Positions 15,995 to 24,300 of a DNA stretch of 64,000 nucleotides are shown piece by piece. The stretch's first letter is position 1. Each line of letters opens with the position of its first letter. The stretch comes from Pelagicoccus sp. SDUM812005 (GTDB lineage Bacteria; Verrucomicrobiota; Verrucomicrobiia; Opitutales; Opitutaceae): contig NZ_JARXIA010000007.1 in NCBI RefSeq assembly GCF_031127875.1, positions 1 through 64,000 on the forward strand. Direction: 5' to 3'. The translations under genes and the position numbers were made by a program. The notes beneath the pieces were generated by a model. That model saw nothing but the letters and a program-made list of their open reading frames with translations, was not told where the DNA came from and made no database searches.

Positions 15995-16090
15995 AGGGGA
16001 GGCAGATTGCTGGCCCGGGCCTCGGTGTTAAACATAAAAAGTTTCTTAAGGATTCCCGCGTAGATCTAGTCCCTTGCAAAGCCCGGCAAA

Positions 16091-16780
16091 ATGGATTTGC
16101 TGCCCTTTATGGATCCTTATTGGGACGACATGCCAATCCACGTCATCGATTTCGAAGGCGGTCCCCATTGCGGGATTGTGGAGTTTGGCGTGGTCACCTT
16201 GAGAGGGTCGCGCATCGAGGAAGCCGCCACCCGGCTTTGCCGTCCCAAGGCCAAGATTTCCCGCAAGGAGCAGGCGACCCATGGCATCAGCAACGAAGCG
16301 GTGAGCGGGCTGCTGCCTTTCGCCCAGGAGTGGGACCGCTTCGCCCATCTGCGGGAGACCGGTCCGCTGGCGGCCCATTTCGCCTCGGCGGAGAATTCGA
16401 TGCTGAAAGCGGTTTTCCCCTACGCTCGCCGCAGCGAGAACTGGATGAATCCAGGGACGAAGGGCAACGACTGGGGGCCTTGGATCGACACCGGGTATTT
16501 GTATCGCAACTACGGAGACGATGGGTCCACCTTGAAGCTCGAGGATCTGGTGTTGCGTTGGGAATTGCAGAACGAGCTCGACGAGCTGGCGGCCAAGTAC
16601 TGTCCGGCGGACCGTCGCCACTACCACTGCGCCTTGTACGATACCTTGGCGAGCGCCTTGCTGCTGCTGCTGTATTGCAGCGAGCTGCGCGACGAGAAGG
16701 CGACCATCCCGCAGCTACTGATCGAGAGCCAGGGCAGCGCCGCGCGCAAGCAGGCGGCCGAGCAGCAGCAGCTGTTCTAA
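16091..16780 (+). CDS. DnaQ-fold 3'-5' exonuclease-like protein
   Basis: 229 residues with the DEDDh exonuclease pattern: HVIDFEGGPHCGIVEFGVV (first D-x-E, near residues 20-22), ATHGISNEAVSGLLPF (the 'HGI' segment common to DnaQ exonucleases), HFASAENSML in the second motif and HCALYDTLASALLLL as the final H-x4-D motif. The second motif lacks a clear Asp, with E in its usual place. Such enzymes trim single-strand DNA or RNA ends. The gene is free-standing, divergent from hisN, with ATG at 16091. Whether it proofreads, repairs or processes RNA is unknown. Confidence 0.7.
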   Translation: MDLLPFMDPYWDDMPIHVIDFEGGPHCGIVEFGVVTLRGSRIEEAATRLCRPKAKISRKEQATHGISNEAVSGLLPFAQEWDRFAHLRETGPLAAHFASAENSMLKAVFPYARRSENWMNPGTKGNDWGPWIDTGYLYRNYGDDGSTLKLEDLVLRWELQNELDELAAKYCPADRRHYHCALYDTLASALLLLLYCSELRDEKATIPQLLIESQGSAARKQAAEQQQLF

Positions 16781-16867
16781 GGTGAGAGCGTGCAGGGGCC
16801 TGCGCCCTCGTAGGCATGAGCGATATTTGCTTGGCCAAGTGGTAGAGCCTGCGGATCATTTCCTGCC

Positions 16868-17743
16868 ATGAGTGATTTAGAGTGTGTCTACCATGACCGC
16901 GCCCAGCTGGGAGAAGGGGTGCTGTGGAGCGAGCGCGAAGGGCGCGTCTATTGGATCGATATCGAAGGGCACCGCGTTTGTCGTTTCGATCCGGCTACGG
17001 GAATGAACGACTCCGTCTTCGTGGGCCAGCAAGTGGGCACGGTTGCCGAACACGAAGCTGGCGGGCTGGTGCTGGGATTGAAGGATGGGGTTTATTCCCT
17101 CGACTTCGAGACGGGCGATCTCGGCAAGTGGTGCGATCCGACGGAGGGAGACCCGGACAATCGCTTGAACGACGGAAAGGCGGGCCCGGACGGCCGCTTT
17201 TACGTGGGAGGCATGGGACCGGATCTAAAGCAATCCCTCTATTGTATCGACAATGACACTACGACGTATCGGGTCCTCGAGTCGGGAGTGAGTTGCTCGA
17301 ATGGCTTGGCGTGGAGCCTGGATCACAGGACTTTCTATTATATCGACAGCCCTCAGCGGGTGGTGTGGGCCTACGATTTCGATGCTCGAGGCGGCCGCCT
17401 CTCGAATCGCCGCGTCGTGGTGGACTCGCGGGGAGGGGAGTGCGTACCTGATGGCATGACCATCGATGCGGAGGGCAAGCTGTGGATTGCGTTTTGGGAA
17501 GGCTGGGGCGTACGTCGTTACGATCCGGATACAGGCGTACTCTTGGAGGAAATTAGGCTGCCGGTTTCCCGCGTCACCAGTTGCGTCTTCGGGGGCGCTG
17601 ATTTGGATACGCTCTATATTTCGACGGCGAGCGTTGGCTTCGAGGAGGCGGATTGGCTACGAGAACCGCAGGCTGGCGGACTTTTCGCAGTGAAACCGGG
17701 AGTGAAGGGGCTGCCAAGCTTCCGTTTTAGGGCGGCGCCTTGA
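16868..17743 (+). CDS. SMP-30/gluconolactonase family lactonase
   Basis: 291 residues covering a complete six-bladed SMP-30 propeller. Visible hallmarks are LGEGVLWSEREGRVYWIDIEG with the metal-binding Glu, the NRLNDGKAGPDGRFYVGGM segment (Asn/Asp metal ligands), CSNGLAWSLDHRTFYYIDS and VPDGMTIDAEGKLWIAFW. These enzymes hydrolyse sugar lactones such as gluconolactone, or L-arabinono- or galactonolactone, in oxidative sugar pathways. There is no signal peptide, so it is cytosolic. It stands alone here; its substrate may link it to oxidation of sugars released by the carbohydrate loci downstream, but that is inference. Confidence 0.88.
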   Translation: MSDLECVYHDRAQLGEGVLWSEREGRVYWIDIEGHRVCRFDPATGMNDSVFVGQQVGTVAEHEAGGLVLGLKDGVYSLDFETGDLGKWCDPTEGDPDNRLNDGKAGPDGRFYVGGMGPDLKQSLYCIDNDTTTYRVLESGVSCSNGLAWSLDHRTFYYIDSPQRVVWAYDFDARGGRLSNRRVVVDSRGGECVPDGMTIDAEGKLWIAFWEGWGVRRYDPDTGVLLEEIRLPVSRVTSCVFGGADLDTLYISTASVGFEEADWLREPQAGGLFAVKPGVKGLPSFRFRAAP

Positions 17744-17916
17744 ACGCGTTTTTGCGCCGTGCGCATGGAGGCATTTGCCCCTTGTTCTAGAGTCTGCTAC
17801 TTAGCGGCAACGGTCTGCGCTCCATTCCGAAGTACTAGGCAACGGTCAGGTAGCTACAATTGCTATTTTCATGTAAACTTGGGCCATCGTTAACCGAACA
17901 TCCAAACCATCTCGAC

Positions 17917-18258
17917 ATGTGCCAACTCGAATCAAACGCTAACCTCAAGGCGGCATCGCCACCTGAGGTGAATGATACTAGCGGCGCTTTAGAGGAACGC
18001 CTCCTGCAAGCTTTCGCTCCACTTGTTCGCGAGGTGGAGGAGAATATCGAGCTCTACTTTTCGGACCTCGCCTCGGCTTCCGAAACCATTTCCGGGGAGT
18101 GCTTCGACGACGACACCCATGCCAGCTTCTATGTCGCGTCACGGGAGGTCATCGCTCAGGGCTTGGCCATCCAATTGGAATTCCTGAGGGACAATGCCCC
18201 GCACGCCTTCTCGATCTTGCTGAGGAAGGCAGGCTTCGCTTTCCCCTGCGACCGCTAG
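17917..18258 (+). CDS. Hypothetical protein, helical
   Basis: About 113 residues from ATG at 17917 (MCQLESNAN); a longer reading from TTG at 17860 is possible but less likely. The central part, LEERLLQAFAPLVREVEENIELYFSDLA, is strongly amphipathic and helical. There is no signal peptide or membrane segment, and no family was recognised. It lies between a plus-strand lactonase gene and a convergent sulfatase gene and could be a short accessory or regulatory protein. Confidence 0.5.
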   Translation: MCQLESNANLKAASPPEVNDTSGALEERLLQAFAPLVREVEENIELYFSDLASASETISGECFDDDTHASFYVASREVIAQGLAIQLEFLRDNAPHAFSILLRKAGFAFPCDR

Positions 18259-18302
18259 GGACGCCAGGGGCAATTCGCCAGCCCTCCAAAGGAGGACGGT
18301 GG

Positions 18303-19622
18303 CTACGCTAAGCGTCTCCCTTTAGGGGAACGTTCCGTGGGGTCGGTGACGATGGTGTGCTCCGTCCGCTTCAAGGGCCCGGCGAGTAGCGGATCGTTCG
18401 TTTCGTTCATCCACCGGTCGAGGCGCTCCCGCATTTCGCTGAGAGTGGCGGCGTGGGCGGGCGAGGCGGCGAGGTTGTGGGTTTCGTTTGGATCGAAGAG
18501 CAGGTCGAAGAGCAGCTCCATCTCGTAAGCGTTTTCGGTCCAGCCGTTCTGTATCCAAAAATCCTTGCTGGGGCCGTCGTCGCAATTCGGCAAGGGCTGG
18601 TAGCCATAGTCCTTGTAGCGACGGATGTATTTCCAGCGTTGGGTACGAACGGAGCGGGACGGTTCCTCGGTGGCGTGGAAATTGATTTCGGCGAAAACGC
18701 AATCGCGTTCGGCGACCTTTCCTTGGGCATCTGGCAAAAGGCTTTGGCCTTGGATGTGTGCGGGGATGGGCAAGCCGGCCAGTTGCAAGAAGGTGGGCGC
18801 AAGGTCGATTTGGGAAACGAAGGATTCGACGACTTTGCCGCCTCGGAATCCGCCGGGGCCTCGCAGGATGAGCATGACGCCGGTGCCGTGGTCGGTGAGG
18901 TTGCACTTCATGGCTGGGAAGGCGATCCCGTGGTCGGTCGTGGCGACGACAAGGGTATTGTCCGCGAGTCCGTTGCGGTCTAGGGCCTCGAGCACTCTGC
19001 CGATGCTTATATCCAAGCTTTGGATACTGGCGGCGTAGTTAGCGAAGTCGCTTCGCGTTTCGGCGCTGTCGGGAATGGGAGCTGGGGGGCGCAGGTAGTC
19101 GGGATTGGGGGGAGGAACTAGGCTGGGAAATCCGCCGTCGTCGGTGCGGTGCGGCGCGAAGTAGCCGAGCGACAGGAAGAAGGGTTTCTCGGGCGGGCTG
19201 GCGAAAAAGCGTTCTGCGGCGGCGGTGGGCGTTTCGAAATCTTGTTCGGTGGTGAGGATCTGGTCGTATCCGATTTCCTCGAGGGAGCTCAGCGGCGGGG
19301 CGGCGATATGCTGGGTGCCGGCTAGGGCTGAGGTGTAGCCGGCGGCCCGCAGTTGGTTGGCGAGGTGGTGTTGGTAGTCGTTGAGACGGAAGCCGCGGTG
19401 GGCGAGTCCCAGCATGCCGTTGCTGTGGGCGTATTGTCCGGTGAGCAGGCAGGCCCGGCTCGGGGAGCAGGTGGGATTGGCGCAATGGGCGTTGCGGTAG
19501 AGCACGCCCTCTTCGGCGAGTCGCTGTAGGTGTGGCGTCACTACGTTGTAGCCGTAGGGCTGAATGTAGCGGCCAGCGTCGTGGCAGTGCAGGTAGAGTA
19601 TGTTTGGCGGGCGGGTTTGCAT
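18303..19622 (-). CDS. Family S1 sulfatase (formylglycine type)
   Basis: 439 residues. The formylglycine signature is C52-SPSR, in NPTCSPSRACLLTGQYAHSNG. The metal motif HDAGR lies near residues 14-18 (a His in place of the more common Asp), and TTDHGIAFPAMKC provides the second metal cluster. The overall pattern (HDxGR at the start, FFxxxGYFAPHR) resembles the N-sulfoglucosamine sulfohydrolase-like branch of S1, so a sulfate ester or sulfamate on a glycan is the expected substrate. Cys must be converted to formylglycine by a maturase not present in the window. No signal peptide is seen from ATG at 19622. It is followed after 81 bp by, and runs with, the GH-A hydrolase gene upstream of it in transcription order. 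Confidence 0.88.
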   Translation of the reverse strand: MQTRPPNILYLHCHDAGRYIQPYGYNVVTPHLQRLAEEGVLYRNAHCANPTCSPSRACLLTGQYAHSNGMLGLAHRGFRLNDYQHHLANQLRAAGYTSALAGTQHIAAPPLSSLEEIGYDQILTTEQDFETPTAAAERFFASPPEKPFFLSLGYFAPHRTDDGGFPSLVPPPNPDYLRPPAPIPDSAETRSDFANYAASIQSLDISIGRVLEALDRNGLADNTLVVATTDHGIAFPAMKCNLTDHGTGVMLILRGPGGFRGGKVVESFVSQIDLAPTFLQLAGLPIPAHIQGQSLLPDAQGKVAERDCVFAEINFHATEEPSRSVRTQRWKYIRRYKDYGYQPLPNCDDGPSKDFWIQNGWTENAYEMELLFDLLFDPNETHNLAASPAHAATLSEMRERLDRWMNETNDPLLAGPLKRTEHTIVTDPTERSPKGRRLA

Positions 19623-19703
19623 GGACTGGACTAGCCTTAGGGCGTTTGGCGAAGCGGGTAGAAGCCAACTTGATTGGCTTAAATAGTCAAAGCTAAGGCG
19701 ATC

Positions 19704-21200
19704 TCAGTTCAGCGGGGTCCAGTCGAAGAGCTGGGAGTCGCTGAGCACGCGAGGGCTGTCCCAAACGGGCAGCTCGTAGAGGCTGAGGTCGGGGCCGAAG
19801 GAGCGGAGGGCGTCTTCGGGAACGGACCAGACCAGGCCGCTGAGCAGGTCCAGCAGGACGGGATCTTGCAGGCTCAGGTCTTTGGCGACGATGTCGACGG
19901 AATCGGGCTCGAAGGAATCGCCGGGTCTTGCTGCGGCGTCCCAGAATACGAAGCCTTGGTGGCCGCTCTGGCGGTCCTCGACCTTGAAGGAGTAGAGGCT
20001 GGAAAGGTTGGCGGCGGCGGTATCGCGTTGCTGCGGGATGCGTTGTTCGGCGAAGAGGGAGCAAACGTTGCGATAGGAAAAGTAGGAGACTTTGGGACGT
20101 TCGATGGAGAGGTCGTCCGGGCGGATTTTGAGTTTTCCTTTTGTATTCAGAATATCGAAGTGGGCTTGGTCGTAGTTCATCTCCGATATAGAAAAGAGGG
20201 AGAAGGGGATCTCGCGCGACCAATGGGCGAGGGAGCGGCGCAAGTCCCACTTTGCCTGGCTGAGTTCGGTCCAATCGATATTTTTGAGGGCGAACTTGGG
20301 GGCGCGTTCGGAAGGAGCTCCGGTCTCGCCTTGCCAGATGACGGCGTGGGGAAGGTGTTGGTCGAGGTAGGCGCGAACTTCGGCGATTCTCTCGAACCCG
20401 TGATCGGGATTAGAGGGATAGCCGTGCACGGTGATGCCGTCGATTAGCGAGAGGGTGTCGCGAGCGGAAAGTGTTTCCACGAGGTCGACGAGCCCGGAAC
20501 CGGGACGGGCGTGAACGTAGGCGAGGGCGAGGGCAAGGATGGTCGCGTCGGGTTGTTCCTCGCGGATGATTTGGGCGGTGCGTTCGAAGAGGCGTGGGTA
20601 GGCGCCGGCTTCGCTTTGGTTGTGGCTCAGGTCGGCTTCGTTCCAGATTTCATAGGTTTCGACGCGGTCGCCGAAGTGCTGGATGGCGGCGCGAATGTAG
20701 TTTTCCCACGCTTCGAGAGCGGATTCGGAATGAGGCAGTCCGCCACCGAGACCGGTGCCGCCGGCGCCTTCGTAAATGGGGTTTCCGTAGCTGAGGCTCA
20801 GCCAGGGTTGGACTCCGGCAGCGAGGCAGCCGTCGACGATGCGGTCGAGCCAGGCGAAGTCGTATTCACCCTTTTTTGTTTCGGTCTTGGCCCAGCCGCT
20901 TTGCAGGCGAACGTGTTTAGCTCCAAGCGGTTTCAGGTAAGGGCCCCAAGCTTCGAAGTCGGTAAAGTCGCGGTCCATGGTTTCGCCGCCGATGCCGAGC
21001 AGGGAGGAGCTGATTTCCGTGGCGTCGCGGGGAGTGAGCCGTCCTAGGAGCTCGTAGCCTTCCGGCATGCTCGCAATGACGCCTTGTTCGGCGCGTTGCC
21101 ACTCCTCGAAGTCTTGGGAGGGAGAGAAGGTCGTATCGCCTTGTAAGGAAATTGAGGATACGAGGAGGGCGATGGGTAGGAAGCGTTTGAGCGTGTGCAT
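19704..21200 (-). CDS. Secreted clan GH-A glycoside hydrolase (GH39-like)
   Basis: 498 residues from ATG at 21200, with a signal peptide (LKRFLPIALLVSSISLQG). A TIM-barrel of clan GH-A is indicated by RLQSGWAKTETKKGEYDFAWLD, the acid/base motif YEIWNEAD (Glu near 188) and a nucleophile candidate in VIWQGETGAP (Glu near 292). The 'G-x-Y-D-F-x-W-L-D' and 'W-N-E' spacing suggests GH39-like retaining enzymes; other clan GH-A families (GH5, GH30, GH51) cannot be excluded. It hydrolyses a beta- or alpha-L-linked glycan outside the cytoplasm. It sits between the giant PL9-like lyase (terminator between them) and the sulfatase, in the same direction. Confidence 0.7.
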   Translation of the reverse strand: MHTLKRFLPIALLVSSISLQGDTTFSPSQDFEEWQRAEQGVIASMPEGYELLGRLTPRDATEISSSLLGIGGETMDRDFTDFEAWGPYLKPLGAKHVRLQSGWAKTETKKGEYDFAWLDRIVDGCLAAGVQPWLSLSYGNPIYEGAGGTGLGGGLPHSESALEAWENYIRAAIQHFGDRVETYEIWNEADLSHNQSEAGAYPRLFERTAQIIREEQPDATILALALAYVHARPGSGLVDLVETLSARDTLSLIDGITVHGYPSNPDHGFERIAEVRAYLDQHLPHAVIWQGETGAPSERAPKFALKNIDWTELSQAKWDLRRSLAHWSREIPFSLFSISEMNYDQAHFDILNTKGKLKIRPDDLSIERPKVSYFSYRNVCSLFAEQRIPQQRDTAAANLSSLYSFKVEDRQSGHQGFVFWDAAARPGDSFEPDSVDIVAKDLSLQDPVLLDLLSGLVWSVPEDALRSFGPDLSLYELPVWDSPRVLSDSQLFDWTPLN

Positions 21201-21230
21201 TTCTGGTAAGGTTGGCTTGTAAAATAGAGA

Positions 21231-21264
21231 AAGGCGTGGCTCGCATTGTCGAGCCACGCCAGAG
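21231..21264 (-). terminator. Terminator after the giant lyase gene
   Basis: GGCGTGGCTCG and CGAGCCACGCC form a perfect 11-bp stem with a 6-nt loop. Read on the minus strand it lies 60 bp after the lyase stop and is followed by a T-rich stretch (TTTCTCTATTTT), so it ends the lyase transcript ahead of the GH-A gene. Confidence 0.85.
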
Positions 21265-21318
21265 TTTTATGTATTCAGCGAGGAGGTCAGCGAGGACGCT
21301 CGCCGAAGCTTAGCTTGC

Positions 21319-24300
21319 TTAGGGAGCGTCCCAGCTGAGCAGGGCGTTTCCGTTGATGACCAGCTCGTCGCTGGAGATGCAGCCTTGCAGCGTGGACGAT
21401 CCGTTTAAGGTAACCTTGCCTAGCGGCGCTTCGACGAAACCGTGGAGGTTTGCGGCGCCGTTGAGCGTGAGGTCGCCGTCCGAGAAGCGGAGCCAAAGCG
21501 ATTCCGGGAAGGCGGAGTCGCCGATGCTGGCGCTGTTGAGCGAAACGTTGCCGCTGAGGTTTAGAACGACAGGTCCTACAATCTGGATACTGGTATTGTT
21601 TCCGTTAAGGGTGATGCCTTCGAGGTTGTAGACGTCCGGCTCGGTGGCTCCGAGGGTTCCGAGGACGAAGCTGCTGCTGCCGTTGGCGGTCAGGCTTCCG
21701 TAGGTGCCTGCGGGAAGAGCCCGCGAGCCAGCGTTGCTGTTGAGGGTGAGGTTTCGCAAGGTGGCGAGTTCACCGATCTCGTCTTCCGGATGGTTGAGCG
21801 AGACGTTTCTGGTACCCTCTGTCGCCGGCGCGGGATCCACGGCTGGCAGGCTCGGAGGGTTGACGCGGCTGACGAGGTGGTTGATCGAAGCGCCACCGTT
21901 TAGGGTGATGCGGTAGTCGTCGGGAGCGATGTCGCCTCCGGCATCGATCTGTCCGGCGAAGCCGGGTTGTCCGTTGACGCGAATCTCGGGAGTGCCGGGA
22001 AGCAGAAGGTCACCAGAGACTGCGGTTCCACCGTTGAGGTTGAAGGAACTCGCTTCCACCAACTGCACCGAGCCGATGACGCCGCCGTTCAAGGTCGGAG
22101 CGTTGCGGACCAGGGCGGTCGCGACGATGCTTAGGCTGGCGTTGGCTTCGCCTTGATAGTTCAGGTCATCGATGCTGACGCTGACGTCGTAGGTTCCTGG
22201 ATACGTAGGAGCTACCGGGGACCCGTCGAAGAGAAGGGTCGCTTCGAGATCGGCAGGATCGGTGGTGAGAGCCAACTCCGCTGGAGCTCCGTCGTAGACT
22301 TTCCAGAGTCCGTCCAAGCTCAGGCTGGCCGTGGCCTGGGCCACCTCGAAGGAGGCTTGCTGGGCTTCGGCGGGGAGGTAGTTGGCGTCGCCTGCTTGGG
22401 TCGCTTCTACGGTTACGTTCCCCGCCCCGGTGAGCGTGACGGTGTTTCCGGAGATTTCGGCCGGACCGCTGACCACGGCGAAGGCGACCGGCAGGCCGGA
22501 GCTTGCCGTGGCGTTCACCTCGAAGGGCGCGTCTCCGTAGGTCTTGGAGGAGATGGCGTGGATCGAGATCGATTGGCTCGCCTGGGCCACCTCGAAGGAG
22601 GCCTGCTGGGCCTCGGCGGGGAGGTAGTTGGCGTCGCCAGCTTGGGTGGCTTCTACGGTTACGTTCCCCGCCCCGGTGAGGGTGAGGGTGTTTCCGGCGA
22701 TTTCGGCCGGACCGCTGACTACGGCGAGGGCGACTGGCAGGCCGGAGCTTGCCGCGGCGCTCACCTCGAAGGGCGCGTCTCCGTAAGTCTTGGAGGAGAT
22801 CGCGTCCAGGTTGATGCTTTGGCTGGCTGCAGCGACGTCGAGCACGAGCGTAGCGATACCGCTGCCGTATTCGTTGCTGGCAGTGAGCTCGATGGTGAAG
22901 CTTCCGGTTTCGCTTGGCGTGCCGGAAATTTCGCCGCTCGCTGGATCGATGGACAATCCAGCGGGAAGGCCAGTGGCAGCGTAGCTAGTGGGCGTATCCG
23001 AAGCGAGGATACTGTAGCTGAAGGGACTGCCGTAGGCGCTGCTGGCGCTGGATGCGCTGGTGATGCTTGGGCTGGACCCTTGTGGCTCTTCGGTCTCGGT
23101 AGAGCCGTTGGTAGAAACCTGCGAAACGATCTGGAAGCCGCTGAGGCCGGTACGGCGTCCGGAAACGCCGACCACGCGGATGGAGCTTTCCGTGAGCCCT
23201 CGGAATACGACGTACTCTTCGCCATCGACCGCTTCGGCAGCGGTAGTGGCGAGGGATTCGTTGTAGGTGCCGTCCCACTTCCGGTCCGTGTCGCGGATGT
23301 ATTTGGTAGCTTGGACGACCCAGGTGGATCCGTCGTGGTACTGCAGGTTCACGTCCATGGTGATGGGCACGGTTTCCCCTGACTTGCGACCGCTCCAGTA
23401 GACGTAGAGGTCGTAGGTGGAATAGGGGATCTCGGAGGCTTCGAAGGCCATGGAGGAGACGTTGCTGCGGGCGCGTTGGCTACGCATCATCTTCGCATCG
23501 TCATCGAGGGGAGCTGGCATATCCGGCGTTTCGTCAGCGTAGGGATAGGCCGTATTGGTGAACTTGATATCGGCCGTGGTGGCGTTTCCGTTGCTGTCGA
23601 GGACGTCTATCAGGTTTTCGTTGTTCACGGTGGAGTTGCTCCAGTAGGCAACCGGTACGGCGCCTACGACGTCGCTGGGTGCGAGCACGTTGTTGTCAGT
23701 CGTGATGTTGACGCTGATGGCGTCGCCTGAGGTCGACCCTCCGCCGCTGCTTGCGGCGGTGGTGACGATGAGCGCGTCGCTTTCCGCGGAGGCGTTTTCA
23801 GCTTCGTCGCGAGCGACAACGGTAGCGCCGTACGTGGTTTCTGGAGACAGGCCTGTGATGTCGATCGTGGTATCGGTAACGGACCCGAAGAGTACGCTAT
23901 CGAGGTAGACGTCGTAGGCGGTTACGGCTACGTTGTCGGTGGAAGCGTCCCAGCTAAGGGTGAATCCGCTTTCGCTGACGTTGCTGCTTTGCAAGTTAGC
24001 GGGAACGCTAGGAGGCGTGAGGTCGCGCGAGACGATTTGGAAACCGCTCATTCCGATGCGGCGCCCTGCGGTGGTGACAATCTTGAAGTCCGTGTCAGTG
24101 CGGGCACGGAAGACTACGTATTCGTTACCATCAACTGCATCGCCTGAGGCGGTAGCGGTGGATTCGTTGTAGGTGCCATCCCAGGCGTGATCGTTATCGG
24201 TGATGTATTTGGTTTCTTGAGTCACCCAGGCGGAACCATCCCAGAGCTGGAAGCTGACCGTCATGGTCTGGGGAGTCGAGTCCGCGGAGCGAAGGCCACC

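Noticed and set aside
22334-22825. Possible CRISPR or satellite repeat
   Set aside because: Only two copies with a 246-bp period, fully coding as 82-residue protein repeats.
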